Shown piece after piece: positions 17,131-25,194 of a DNA stretch of 64,000 nucleotides. This DNA comes from Aphodoplasma sp045541115 (GTDB lineage Bacteria > Bacillota > Clostridia > UBA1381 > UMGS1253): contig JAZQIM010000001.1 of assembly GCA_045541115.1 (NCBI GenBank), forward strand, positions 16,345-80,344, read 5' to 3'. Made by a program: the position numbers and the translations under genes. A model generated the notes under the pieces. That model worked only from the letters and a program-made list of their open reading frames with translations. It did no database searches and had not been told where the DNA came from. The first letter of the stretch is position 1; the number at the start of each line of letters is the position of its first letter.

Positions 17131-17246
17131 TTTCCCTCTCCCCCGACTATATTTTGTCAGTATTAAAAGCCGTCATTTTCACAGCGCCGCACAGGCACAA
17201 ACAGCATTTTAATATTAAATTATTTTATATTTTTCCGTATATATTC

Positions 17247-17275
17247 TTTATACCCCATATTTGCCTTTATGTCAA
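17247..17275 (-). promoter_or_regulatory. promoter of the uronate operon
   Basis: On the minus strand TTGACA (17270-17275), 17 bases, TATAAA (17247-17252); a near-consensus sigma-A promoter. The leader is about 110 bases. A 12-base palindrome TTTAATATTAAA (17208-17219) lies about 20-30 bases downstream of the start point, where a repressor could act as roadblock. No regulator gene is adjacent in the operon itself. Confidence 0.75.
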
Positions 17276-17333
17276 TGCTTTTTGCCTTTTTTCCGTTGTT
17301 TTTACGTGATTTTTTGCCGCCAAAAATAAATAT

Positions 17334-17361
17334 AAAAAAGTGGCATAGATGCCACTTTGTT
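17334..17361 (-). terminator. terminator after the LysR gene
   Basis: Perfect ten-base stem AAAGTGGCAT (17337-17346) and ATGCCACTTT (17349-17358) with a two-base core loop; A and T runs on both sides make it usable from either strand. It lies between the LysR 3' end and the uronate promoter. Confidence 0.8.
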
Positions 17362-17396
17362 TTTTATGATTTTAAAGATAGTTTAGATGACATTTT

Positions 17397-18308
17397 TTAT
17401 GCGTTAGGAACTTTCTCTACCAACTCTTCGAGCATTTTTATAAAACACTGCGCCAAATCGGAACATTTTCTGTCTGCATGAAGCATGTACCCTATGTTAT
17501 AGTACGAATCGCTTTCAAGCGGTTTGCTGACAATTTTTCCTTCGTTTAAACTAGACGGCATAATCCCCGTTCCAACCGTATAGCTATCAGTAGTCAATAG
17601 CACATTCATAAGGCTCGCCCTGTCACTTATTTCGATATGTCTTTTCACGTCTGAAATTTCCATAATTTCTTCAGTAAAAAACGAAACATTATGTTTGCCT
17701 TGTTCATACGAAACAAATGGATATTTTGCCAGTTCATTGTATGTTAAGGTATCGTTGTTGCATACAGGGTGATCCTTTCTGACAAACACATGGGGCGATG
17801 CCTTTAGCACCGATGTAAAATTCAATTTTTTATTGATTAAAATACGTTTCATTATATCAAAATCTGTATTTTTTATGGCAATAATTCCAATGTCGCAATA
17901 TCCGTTTTCTACTTCATTTATGACATTATACGTCTTCGTTTCTATCAATGATATCTTATAGGTATCATCTGTAACTGAATTTAGCATTTTGCCAAATATA
18001 TCTGCAATAAAGTCATAATGCTGTGTTGATATATACAGCTTTTGACATCTTTGATCTGATTTATATTTTGCAAGTATAAAATTGTTTTGTTCAATAATTT
18101 GAGAAGCATATCTAACAAACTCTGCGCCATCGCTTGTAAGACACACTCCATTATTGGAACGCTCAAAAATTTTTATATCCAACTCAGTTTCCAGAGCTTT
18201 GACTGCAGCAGACAAACTCGATTGCGCTATGTAAAGTGTTTTTGCGGCTTCATTAAAAGAACCCATTTTTAATATTTCCAAAACATATTTGCATTGTTGT
18301 ATTGTCAT
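17397..18308 (-). CDS. LysR-family transcriptional regulator
   Basis: A 303-residue regulator. Seen are the N-terminal winged helix (about 1-60) with GSFNEAAKTLYIAQSSLSAA and the LysR signature LETELDIKIFERSNNGVCLT, followed by a periplasmic-binding-like effector domain (about 90-300). It resembles CynR/CbbR-like regulators only in general form; the effector is unknown. GGAGG precedes the ATG by nine bases. It lies six bases after the DUF554 gene, so the two are one transcript and it may control that gene. It is also divergent in position, but not in strand, from the uronate operon, so control of uxa genes is possible but not shown. Confidence 0.92.
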   Translation of the reverse strand: MTIQQCKYVLEILKMGSFNEAAKTLYIAQSSLSAAVKALETELDIKIFERSNNGVCLTSDGAEFVRYASQIIEQNNFILAKYKSDQRCQKLYISTQHYDFIADIFGKMLNSVTDDTYKISLIETKTYNVINEVENGYCDIGIIAIKNTDFDIMKRILINKKLNFTSVLKASPHVFVRKDHPVCNNDTLTYNELAKYPFVSYEQGKHNVSFFTEEIMEISDVKRHIEISDRASLMNVLLTTDSYTVGTGIMPSSLNEGKIVSKPLESDSYYNIGYMLHADRKCSDLAQCFIKMLEELVEKVPNA

Positions 18309-18314
18309 CTATAT

Positions 18315-19001
18315 TTACCTCCATGCTTTGAGTGTTATATTGTATAACAATATTATAAAAATCCCTATAACCATATTAACATTATTTATTTTATATTTAC
18401 TTTCGCAAAGCAGATTAAATCCGGAAAAAAACAAAATAATGTATCCCATCGCGCATAACTGTTTTATAATCATTGTATCAAAAAAAGTCTTTGATAATAT
18501 TGTCAGCAAAACGATTATTACTTGACACAAAGCTACAGGTACAGAAGAGAATAAAACTTTTTTACCATAACTGATGCCAAACATCAATGCAAAAGGAAAA
18601 TCTATTAGGCTTTTTATTAGCAATTGACTGTTATCCCCAACTGTCGCAAGCAGAATAGGTCCGCAAATTTGCATTCCGCCAACACCAAAAAATATTGTAG
18701 AATCAATAAAAGCCGAAAAACTCTCATTTGCAAAATTTGATAAATTATTGATGTTTTCTTCCAGTTTAATAGCATCGCCTATCATCGTTCCGGCTATCAA
18801 TGCAAAAATAATTACGAGCAAATCTTTGCTTTTTAACATCAACGCATCAATATCAAATATGTTTTCAAAAAAACCCACTGCACTGATTATCATAATAGCA
18901 ATACCAAATACAGTAAAATTCTTAAATTTTATGTGTTTTTTAAATACACTTCCAAAGAAGGAGCCTGCAATTATACTTAAAGCATTTATTAGTATTCCCA
19001 T
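18315..19001 (-). CDS. DUF554 membrane protein (YqgA-like)
   Basis: A 228-residue protein with about six or seven hydrophobic segments. Seen are the N-terminal GILINALSIIAGSFFGSVF, IFALIAGTMIGDAIKLEENI and STIFFGVGGMQICGPILLA, conserved blocks of the DUF554 family. The family is thought to be a transporter but has no settled substrate. GAGGTGG precedes the ATG. First gene of a two-gene unit with the LysR regulator. Confidence 0.88.
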   Translation of the reverse strand: MGILINALSIIAGSFFGSVFKKHIKFKNFTVFGIAIMIISAVGFFENIFDIDALMLKSKDLLVIIFALIAGTMIGDAIKLEENINNLSNFANESFSAFIDSTIFFGVGGMQICGPILLATVGDNSQLLIKSLIDFPFALMFGISYGKKVLFSSVPVALCQVIIVLLTILSKTFFDTMIIKQLCAMGYIILFFSGFNLLCESKYKINNVNMVIGIFIILLYNITLKAWR

Positions 19002-19024
19002 ATTTCCACCTCGATATTATTATA

Positions 19025-19090
19025 TCATAGGCAATAACAAAATGGGTAATACTAAAAATCTATCGTATTAGAACGATAAAAACGATACCG
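19025..19090 (-). promoter_or_regulatory. promoter and operator-like repeats of the DUF554-LysR unit
   Basis: A TATAAT (minus strand, near 19020-19026) lies close before the gene with only a poor -35. Upstream are ATCGT (19062-19066) and ACGAT (19073-19077), an inverted pair, plus another ACGAT (19082-19086). This spacing resembles a LysR-type binding region, but this is inference. Confidence 0.35.
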
Positions 19091-19139
19091 GCATTTTTAA
19101 ATAAATTATCTGTTTAAACACAACCATATAACAAAAAAA

Positions 19140-19281
19140 CTTTGCATAAGCAAAGCTGTCTTACTTCTTCCTTTTTCACTATTACCTCCTAAAAATCCGT
19201 ACTCAAAAGCTTTTTAAGGAATAGTGGATAGTGAAGAGGTAATAAGTAAAAAATCCGCACACTATCATGTACGGATTTTTT
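19140..19281. repeat. dispersed foldback repeat, copy A
   Basis: About 142 bases that can fold back on themselves: AAAATCCGTAC near 19190 pairs with GTACGGATTTT near 19269-19279, and internal TTCACTATTACC pairs with AATAGTG...AGGTAAT. It begins with a small hairpin TTTGCATAAGCAAA. A second, clearly homologous copy is at 63754-63899. It ends 11 bases before the left attachment core of the integrated element. Confidence 0.8.
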
Positions 19282-19291
19282 GGAAGAACCG

Positions 19292-19304
19292 AATGGTTTA
19301 GATG
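19292..19304 (+). repeat. left attachment core (attL side)
   Basis: AATGGTTTAGATG, identical to 25469-25481; followed by ACA where the right copy has CCA. It immediately follows the foldback repeat at 19140-19281. Confidence 0.7.
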
Positions 19305-19333
19305 ACATTTAGTTAATATCTCAAACCCCTGTA

Positions 19334-19363
19334 AAATAAAGGCTTTCAAAGCCTTATTTTTTC
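19334..19363. terminator. hairpin inside the left end of the element
   Basis: Stem of AATAAAGGCTT with AAGCCTTATT followed by TTTT; likely insulates the element from the flanking chromosome. Confidence 0.6.
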
Positions 19364-19364
19364 C

Positions 19365-19384
19365 TTGACAGTTATTTGACAGTT
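19365..19384 (+). repeat. integrase arm-type sites, left end
   Basis: Two direct copies of TTGACAGTT (19365-19373 and 19376-19384) with an 11-base period. The same motif pair occurs at the right end (25322-25342). Tandem TTGACAGT-like arm sites are a known feature of tyrosine-integrase elements of Firmicutes; that these bind this integrase is inferred. Confidence 0.65.
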
Positions 19385-19464
19385 GCCAAAATGTTTCTAT
19401 TGATTTACAATTTAATTATATCATATTTTATAGCATAATTCAATAACATTATATTTACAAATAA

Positions 19465-19488
19465 AAAACAGGGCGTTCGCCCTGTTTT
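19465..19488 (-). terminator. terminator of the integrase gene
   Basis: Perfect 11-base stem AAAACAGGGCG (19465-19475) and CGCCCTGTTTT (19478-19488), a TT loop, directly before the integrase stop codon on the minus strand. Confidence 0.85.
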
Positions 19489-19492
19489 CGTG

Positions 19493-20647
19493 TTATACGC
19501 ATATATCTAATTCGTCTATATCGTCAAGACCTTTAATAATATGTGTATATATATTGATAGTTGTAGAAACATCTTTATGACCAAGTAATAAACTGATTCT
19601 TTTCACATTAATTTGTGCTTCAAATAAACTTGAGCAAAATTGGTGTCTGAGGGTATGGAGCCCCGTCTTTTCAATATTTGCTTTCTCCAAAACTTTATAA
19701 AATCTTTGGTCGCATTCGTTCGGATTAGCATAACCGCCTTTTTTACTATGGATTAAAAGACTTGTATCATCTTTATAATTTCTCTTTTTCATCTCTATAA
19801 CGGCTTCAATCGCTTTTGCGTTTAGTGGAACTACCCTATCTCTGCCATTTTTGGTGGTGTGTTGTAGCACGGGATGAGTTCCCTTTATACGCTTTCCGTC
19901 TTTGTCTCTGTTTTTAACCCAAACAACATTTTTGTTAATAGATACTGTCTTTTTGCTTAAATCAATATCTCCATAGGTTAAAGCAATCATTTCGCCAAGC
20001 CTTAGTCCTGTATTCAGCATAAACTGAAACGCCCACCTTGAAGGATACCTATAATTCCCGTTCTTGTATTGACTAAAACAGGCTATTTTGAAGCGTTCTA
20101 ATTCTTCCTTTGTAAAAATCCTTTCCTTTGGTTTGCTTTCTCGTTCTGCTTCAAGTTTATTCTTGTTTGGTTTGTGGTCATCTTCAATAACAGGACTTTT
20201 CCTAATTGTTTCTGTCTGGACTGCGTGTTTGAAAATATTGTTTAAACAACCATAAAACTTAGCCACAGAAGAATAACTGTTTCCTTCAGCCTGATAAATG
20301 CTAATTGCCTTTGAAATATCAAAATTGTCTATCTTGCTAATCTCATAACCGCCCAAAAGTCTGTTAATGTGATTATGAACAACTACTTCAATTCTATCAA
20401 ACGAAGCAGGCTTTAAATTGTTTCGTTTGCTATCAAGCCACTTCTCAGCATAAGTTGAGAGTAAAATGCTTTCGCTTACTTTCACGATTTCGGGACTTTG
20501 TAGGAAGTCGTTCATTTTAAGAACGACTTCCCCTTTTTGCTTTCCGTAAAAATATTTACGCTTCACATCAAAGCCTGACTTGATTTTAACCTCTGCTGTC
20601 CATCTTCCGTCCTTTCTCTTATAATATGTAGGAACGCCAACTACCAT
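19493..20647 (-). CDS. int: tyrosine recombinase / integrase
   Basis: Site-specific recombinase that integrates and excises the element, 384 residues. Seen are an N-terminal AP2-like arm-binding region (about 1-60, YKRKDGRWTAEVKIKSGFDV), a SAM-like core-binding domain (about 65-165), and the catalytic domain with the arginine in LNTGLRLGEMIAL, HTLRHQF (His-x-x-Arg), LLGHKDVSTT and the nucleophile tyrosine in INIYTHI. The ATG at 20647 follows AAGGAGG with nine bases; an upstream start at 20698 would overlap the excisionase by 58 bases and has no such site. It overlaps the excisionase by seven bases. Confidence 0.95.
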   Translation of the reverse strand: MVVGVPTYYKRKDGRWTAEVKIKSGFDVKRKYFYGKQKGEVVLKMNDFLQSPEIVKVSESILLSTYAEKWLDSKRNNLKPASFDRIEVVVHNHINRLLGGYEISKIDNFDISKAISIYQAEGNSYSSVAKFYGCLNNIFKHAVQTETIRKSPVIEDDHKPNKNKLEAERESKPKERIFTKEELERFKIACFSQYKNGNYRYPSRWAFQFMLNTGLRLGEMIALTYGDIDLSKKTVSINKNVVWVKNRDKDGKRIKGTHPVLQHTTKNGRDRVVPLNAKAIEAVIEMKKRNYKDDTSLLIHSKKGGYANPNECDQRFYKVLEKANIEKTGLHTLRHQFCSSLFEAQINVKRISLLLGHKDVSTTINIYTHIIKGLDDIDELDICV

Positions 20648-20880
20648 AGTCTTTGACCTCCTTGCTTTACTTTGGTTTCTATTGCTTTTCTTTCCCAAGC
20701 AATTAGGTCTTCTCTTCTTATATAGTATCTGCCATAAAGTTGAAAGGCGGGAAAGCCTTTACATTTAACAAGGCTATAAGCCTTGTTTTTGCCAATACCA
20801 TATCTAAACTGTAAATCTTCAACTGTCATTAAGTCGCTTGCGACTTCTGTTTTCATTGTATTCATTCTTATATTTTCCAT
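20641..20880 (-). CDS. xis: excisionase-type helix-turn-helix protein
   Basis: A 79-residue basic protein with a MerR/Xis-type winged helix: MTVEDLQFRYGIGKNKAYSLV (helix-turn-helix), FPAFQLYGRYYIRREDLIAWE (wing). Such proteins bend DNA at the element ends and set the direction of recombination. AAGGAG lies nine bases before the ATG. Its stop overlaps the integrase start, so both are one message. A transcription-regulator role is also possible. Confidence 0.85.
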   Translation of the reverse strand: MENIRMNTMKTEVASDLMTVEDLQFRYGIGKNKAYSLVKCKGFPAFQLYGRYYIRREDLIAWERKAIETKVKQGGQRLW

Positions 20881-21563
20881 AGTGAAAATCTCCTTAATTA
20901 ATAATAATTTTTTATAGTAAAATATGTAGATTATAAAAGTACTTTTAAGATTAAAACCCTACAATTTTAGTATAACACAAAAATGCCAAATCCCGAAATG
21001 TTTTGAAAAAGTCGTAGTAAAATCAGCATTTTGCCTTATAAAAAAGTTTATTTTCGTTAAACTTTTACTTGACTTTTTTAAAAATCTTCGTTTGAACATT
21101 TCAATTATTATTTTAATAATTTTTTCATTATGAAAAGTAAATTTTCCCCCTTTCCTAAACCTATAAAAACTCTCTTTAACCTCATCTTTTGTTCCCTCTT
21201 TCCTAAATAGTGTTTTTATATACTACAATGGAAAAGGGGAAATTATAACATAATAAAAAAATTGTACCGCACCTTACTACGCAATCAATACAAAAAAATC
21301 TCTGTTCTAATAAGTGGAACAGAGATTTTAGTATATGACCGCTTGAAAAAGTTATAAAACGAAATACATTTTATAACCACAATACAACAAGTTGATATTG
21401 TTCTTTTTCGTGCTTTGCTTCGTGCGGTGCGTTAGCAAGGTCGCAACCTTGCTAAAAGCAGTAGCAATTTTTGAAAAAATTGCTTTATTCCCCCTGTTTC
21501 TTTTATAAGAGAGCAAATATAGCAGTAAAATATAATATACAAAGGAACAAGGGGGAATATTAA
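20881..21563. other. non-coding stretch between excisionase and first plus-strand gene
   Basis: A 683-base gap, very AT-rich, with no supported gene. Its right half carries three strong hairpins (listed next). The left half (20881-21290) shows only T- and A-rich tracts. It must hold the divergent promoters, and could hold a transfer or replication origin. Confidence 0.5.
21295..21484. repeat. three-hairpin cluster
   Basis: Hairpin 1: 13-base perfect stem AAAATCTCTGTTC (21295-21307) with GAACAGAGATTTT (21317-21329). Hairpin 2: TTAGCAAGGT (21432-21441) with ACCTTGCTAA (21446-21455). Hairpin 3: AGCAATTTTT (21463-21472) with AAAAATTGCT (21475-21484), then TTTATT. Hairpin 1 followed by TTTTA could be a terminator; 2 and 3 could be an attenuator in the leader of the plus-strand genes or part of an origin. 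Confidence 0.6.
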
Positions 21564-22118
21564 ATGGCAAAAATTAATCATATTAATTTTCGTGATGTTC
21601 AAGCCTTAAATGGCCTGCGTGTTTGTGGTTACGCAAACCGAGAAGACTTATTGAAAATCATTACATCAAACAGAATTGATAAAATGCTTAAACAAGGCTT
21701 GATTGAAAGCAAAACCAACATAAAGAATGAAACCGTTTATACTTATACAGATAAAGGGAAATCATTTATAAAAAATCTTGATAGTCTAAAAGGTAAGGCT
21801 TTTTATTCTCGTCAAACCGCTTCAACCGACCACGATACAAGGCTTTTCAAAGAATATACCCAATTAAAACCGAATGAAAGAATGTCTTGTATGAGTGAAA
21901 CCCAAACAAGAGATTTATATGCTGAAACCATAAAGCAAGACCAAGCAACCGCAGAACTTGAAAAAATGCTTTCTGTTCCCGATATAGTCTATACAACAGA
22001 AACAGGGGAAACAGTAGCGATCGAGGCTATCACGGAGAACTATAACGAAATACGAACCGAAATGAAGGTGTCATATTGTCAAATTATCAATGCTGAATTA
22101 AAGATGGTGAGAGTATGA
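21564..22118 (+). CDS. winged-helix protein with PD-(D/E)XK-like C-terminus
   Basis: A 184-residue protein I cannot name firmly. Residues 10-75 look like a winged helix (VQALNGLRVCGYANREDLLK, then YTYTDKGKSFIKNL as the wing). A conserved-looking STDHDTRL lies near 87-94. Residues 137-170 read VPDIVYTTETG...VAIEAITENYNEIRTEMK, the layout of a restriction-endonuclease-like core (PD, then E-x), as in replication-relaxation-type plasmid and ICE proteins. The usual lysine after the glutamate is replaced (E-A-I), so activity is doubtful. A strong AAGGGGG precedes the ATG. It overlaps the next gene as ATGA. Confidence 0.6.
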   Translation: MAKINHINFRDVQALNGLRVCGYANREDLLKIITSNRIDKMLKQGLIESKTNIKNETVYTYTDKGKSFIKNLDSLKGKAFYSRQTASTDHDTRLFKEYTQLKPNERMSCMSETQTRDLYAETIKQDQATAELEKMLSVPDIVYTTETGETVAIEAITENYNEIRTEMKVSYCQIINAELKMVRV

Positions 22119-22798
22119 AAAAGAAAGAAATACAACAAAACTTATTAAACAAGCATTCAGACCTTTTATATGTTCTCTTATTTGCTTTTGGTGGTGCTTG
22201 TAGCAAAAGGCAAATAATGGAACTTAAAGAAGCAACGGAGCCATTATTGAAAGACTTGATTACATATAATATAGTAAAGATAGCATACATAGATAAAAAG
22301 GCTTTCATTATCTGTAAAAACTCGGTTTTCAAGCATTTTGGAATAAATCAAAATTACAGGCTTAACGCTTACAACCTAAAAAAATCTTGTCTATTGGCTG
22401 AATATTGGCTTTTATGTCATAGCAAGGCAGAAACAATTATAAAGACTATCAGCAAAGGCAACTTACACCAATACAACCCCAAGCAATATACAGATTATAT
22501 AACCTATTTACACTCCCAAAACTGCTACATCCGTTTTTTGACCGATAACCCAAGAACAATACATTTTGTTTATTTCCCAAAGTCATCAAACCCCAAGACG
22601 ATAGCTATTTTCATAAGAAACTTTTATAATAATATTGTCGCAGCTGATACCAATACAATTTACAGACTTTCTATTCGTCTATATGATGAGGAACAGAAAA
22701 ATAAGATATTAAAGCATATAGACGGGCGATATTGGTATATCTTAGATAAAATACATTTTTTTAGGTTGAATTGTATTGATATCTTGAATATTATATAA
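22115..22798 (+). CDS. hypothetical protein of the element, winged-helix-like N-terminus
   Basis: A 227-residue protein not recognised by me. The N-terminus (about 10-75: DLLYVLLFAFGGACSKRQIM ... NIVKIAYIDKKAFIICKN) has the helix-helix-strand order of a winged helix, similar in style to the preceding gene. The rest is basic, tyrosine- and asparagine-rich, with no transmembrane segment. Its ATG overlaps the TGA of the previous gene, so the two are translationally coupled and probably act together, for instance on element DNA. Function unknown. Confidence 0.65.
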   Translation: MKKKEIQQNLLNKHSDLLYVLLFAFGGACSKRQIMELKEATEPLLKDLITYNIVKIAYIDKKAFIICKNSVFKHFGINQNYRLNAYNLKKSCLLAEYWLLCHSKAETIIKTISKGNLHQYNPKQYTDYITYLHSQNCYIRFLTDNPRTIHFVYFPKSSNPKTIAIFIRNFYNNIVAADTNTIYRLSIRLYDEEQKNKILKHIDGRYWYILDKIHFFRLNCIDILNII

Positions 22799-22821
22799 AA
22801 GTCGTTTGTATAATATAAAGA

Positions 22822-22902
22822 AACCGCCATTAAAGGCGGTTAAATACAAGGGAAAGAAACAAAATGGTAAAAGCACCGCTTACAGATTGTAGGCGGTGCT
22901 TT
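22822..22902. terminator. double hairpin between convergent genes
   Basis: AACCGCC (22822-22828) pairs with GGCGGTT (22836-22842), and AAAGCACCGC (22870-22879) pairs with GCGGTGCTTT (22893-22902). They lie between the plus-strand gene ending at 22798 and the minus-strand gene ending at 22915, and serve as terminators. Both stems share the core ACCGCC/GGCGGT in related form. Confidence 0.7.
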
Positions 22903-22914
22903 ATATGTCCGTAT

Positions 22915-23871
22915 TTATTTAATTATATAGCAATCTTCTATCATTACATTATTTCCATCTAATATAATAAAGTGCTTACCACTTTTTCCAGTACATTTAC
23001 CTATTGCTTTAATGCTATTTCCAGCAGATAACTTTGAAACTGCGTCCTCTTGGTCTGTATCAAAATTAAGCTGAACATTTGCGAAATATGTATTTGATTT
23101 CAAAAGAACACAAAGATTATTTCCATTATTAGTTTTATCAATAGAACTTACAACACCATCAATTACTAATATTTGACCCGTATATTCCTTGTCAGCATTA
23201 ACAATATTTTCTGTGTATTCATTCATAAGCCTTGAAGCAGAGATATTATTGAACTTTCCACATTGTTCATTTAGATAGTTTGGCATATTCTTTGAACTTT
23301 CTGTTTCTGGATATTCCGAAGCAATTTTATTACAAATATTAACAGCCTCTATATAATCTCCCTCATCAAACTCTTTGGTTGCTATTTGAATTAACTGCTC
23401 TGCTTTTTCGTCAGGTGTTAAATCTTCTTGTTGTGTTATAGCATCAATGCCTGTATTAGATGTAGAAGGACTTGATAAAATAGCTATAATAGAAAACATT
23501 GCTATGAATACTACAACAACTATTGCGATTATAGCACCTGTTGGCAAGGTGTTTTTATTTTGAGTTGAAGATATAATACTTGAAGATTTATTTACAACAA
23601 TACTCGCATCATCAGCAAGAATATTAACTCCACCATCTGTTTTTCTTACTTTTGTTGTTAGATTGATATTTTTAATAGCATTGATGTGTATAACAGTTGT
23701 TTTATTCCAAGGACCTATTTCAATCTGATGTTCTCCTTCAGAAACATTAATTTGAATACTTTTTCCATTCGCAACTTCTCCAACTTGAACACCATCTACC
23801 TTGACTTTATATCTTACGGCACATCCAATCATTGAAGATAACCTATTTATAGTAATTGAATAGTTTTCCAT
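22915..23871 (-). CDS. membrane protein with PEGA-like, repeat and OB-fold-like regions
   Basis: A 318-residue protein without a signal peptide. Seen are an N-terminal beta-rich domain (about 1-90; KVDGVQVGEVANGKSIQINV resembles PEGA-type domains), one transmembrane segment (about 112-132), a helical TPR-like stretch (about 155-205; ATKEFDEGDYIEAVNICNKI) and a C-terminal domain (about 215-318; GQILVIDGVVSSID and IKAIGKCTG) of the tRNA_anti-like OB-fold type. I use the ATG at 23871 after GGGAG; codons upstream lack a site. It is transcribed against its neighbours, as a cargo gene would be. Topology suggests a cytosolic N-terminus. Function unknown. Confidence 0.75.
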   Translation of the reverse strand: MENYSITINRLSSMIGCAVRYKVKVDGVQVGEVANGKSIQINVSEGEHQIEIGPWNKTTVIHINAIKNINLTTKVRKTDGGVNILADDASIVVNKSSSIISSTQNKNTLPTGAIIAIVVVVFIAMFSIIAILSSPSTSNTGIDAITQQEDLTPDEKAEQLIQIATKEFDEGDYIEAVNICNKIASEYPETESSKNMPNYLNEQCGKFNNISASRLMNEYTENIVNADKEYTGQILVIDGVVSSIDKTNNGNNLCVLLKSNTYFANVQLNFDTDQEDAVSKLSAGNSIKAIGKCTGKSGKHFIILDGNNVMIEDCYIIK

Positions 23872-23998
23872 ATAACCAACTCCCAAAACTTTTATTTTGT
23901 TTATTGTATCATATTTTTCTCAAAAAGTCCATAATTTAACAAAAAATTGTATAGAACACTTAAAAATTATAAACCCATACCAAAAAAGCATACTGTAT

Positions 23999-24058
23999 AA
24001 AAGGTTGAAACCTTTGAAACATTAGGTTAAAAACCTAATGGCACTATCGCTAATGCGA
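23999..24058. repeat. three tandem small hairpins before the Toprim gene
   Basis: AAAGGTT (24000-24006)/AACCTTT (24009-24015); CATTAGGTT (24020-24028)/AACCTAATG (24032-24040); TCGC (24047-24050)/GCGA (24055-24058). All stems are perfect and sit 40-100 bases before the start codon. They may be a leader attenuator or a single-strand initiation site for the primase-like product downstream. Confidence 0.6.
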
Positions 24059-24096
24059 ACAATAAAAAATAAAAAGATACAGGAGGCTTACCACAA

Positions 24097-25194
24097 ATGA
24101 AAAACAACCCCATATTAAAAAGAGTTAAAAACAACAACTACACATTAAAGCACATTTCACAAGCAGAGATTGATAAAATCAGTCAAACAAACTTTGTTTT
24201 GTTTCTCTTCTGGCTTGATAATGATTATATCACTATCAAACACAATTATTATAGGTTTTCAAATGATGAGAACATAACAATATATAAAGAGATGGCTTAT
24301 GACCACTACACAGGTTTTAATTATCCACCTTTGTTTTTTCTTCAAGCATTTTTGGAGTTAGATTTTAGGCAGTCGCTATATTTGTTGAACTACTACTATT
24401 ACAAGGTATATAAAAAAGATGTTGAAAAAGAGTTTAATACATATCTTTCAACTCACACAATAAAAGAAACATCTTCTAATGTTGATTTACAGTATATAAT
24501 AAAAGAAAATCTTTTAACATCAGAAGATGAAGAAACAAGGTCAAAGGCTTTTAGTCGTGTTTATGCTTATCTAACTTCAAGGGGCTTTGAAAGGTTTGTT
24601 ATTGAAAATATGGTAAAGCAAAATTGGTTAATGGTTGATAAGAATTATAATCTATGCTTCATTACATACAAGGACGAAACAAAAACAAGGATTATAGCAA
24701 TAACTAAAAAAGGAACTTTAACCAACAACAATTACAAATGTAATTACACCAAAGAAAGATATACAGGCTTTTTTTACAAACCCAAGAACACCACAACCCC
24801 AAAAGCATTATTTATATTTGAAAGTTGTTTAGACTTGTTTTCATTCGTTCAACTTGTTTGGCAGAATAAGATTAAAGTTGATGAAGAATATTGTTGTATA
24901 TCTTTAAACGGAGCAAACAACCGAAACTATATTTATAAAGTGCTAAATAACTATTCAAGTATAAGCAATATTTATTGTTGTCTTGATAATGACTATAAAG
25001 GGAAACAATCAACAGACCAAATTAAAAAGCAAATGATAAAAAACACTTATGATTTAAGGGGCATAATTCAAGACCTGATAAAATACAATAACGGGCATTT
25101 AATAAAAGATTGGAATGAGTGCTTAAAGTTTTCAAATTATATTGATGTTGATATAAAGCAGTTTTTAGGAATACAGGAAAACAAGCAATTATAA
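24097..25194 (+). CDS. Toprim-domain protein (DUF3991-like, primase-type)
   Basis: A 365-residue protein, very rich in Lys, Asn and Tyr. The middle and C-terminal parts hold a Toprim core: glutamate strand ALFIFESCLDLFSFV (about 238-252), then SLNGAN (about 268) and the acidic motif IYCCLDNDYKGKQSTDQIKK (about 292-311). The order fits DUF3991/TOPRIM proteins of plasmids and ICEs, usually linked to relaxase or primase functions. The N-terminal 230 residues are unassigned; I see no zinc finger. AGGAGG precedes the ATG. It is the last gene before the right end and has its own terminator. Confidence 0.75.
   Translation: MKNNPILKRVKNNNYTLKHISQAEIDKISQTNFVLFLFWLDNDYITIKHNYYRFSNDENITIYKEMAYDHYTGFNYPPLFFLQAFLELDFRQSLYLLNYYYYKVYKKDVEKEFNTYLSTHTIKETSSNVDLQYIIKENLLTSEDEETRSKAFSRVYAYLTSRGFERFVIENMVKQNWLMVDKNYNLCFITYKDETKTRIIAITKKGTLTNNNYKCNYTKERYTGFFYKPKNTTTPKALFIFESCLDLFSFVQLVWQNKIKVDEEYCCISLNGANNRNYIYKVLNNYSSISNIYCCLDNDYKGKQSTDQIKKQMIKNTYDLRGIIQDLIKYNNGHLIKDWNECLKFSNYIDVDIKQFLGIQENKQL

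Noticed and set aside
19281..19320. tRNA fragment at the attachment site
   Set aside because: The joined empty-site sequence ends like a CCA tail on the minus strand and has one T-arm-like stem, but no acceptor, D-arm or anticodon stem can be formed.
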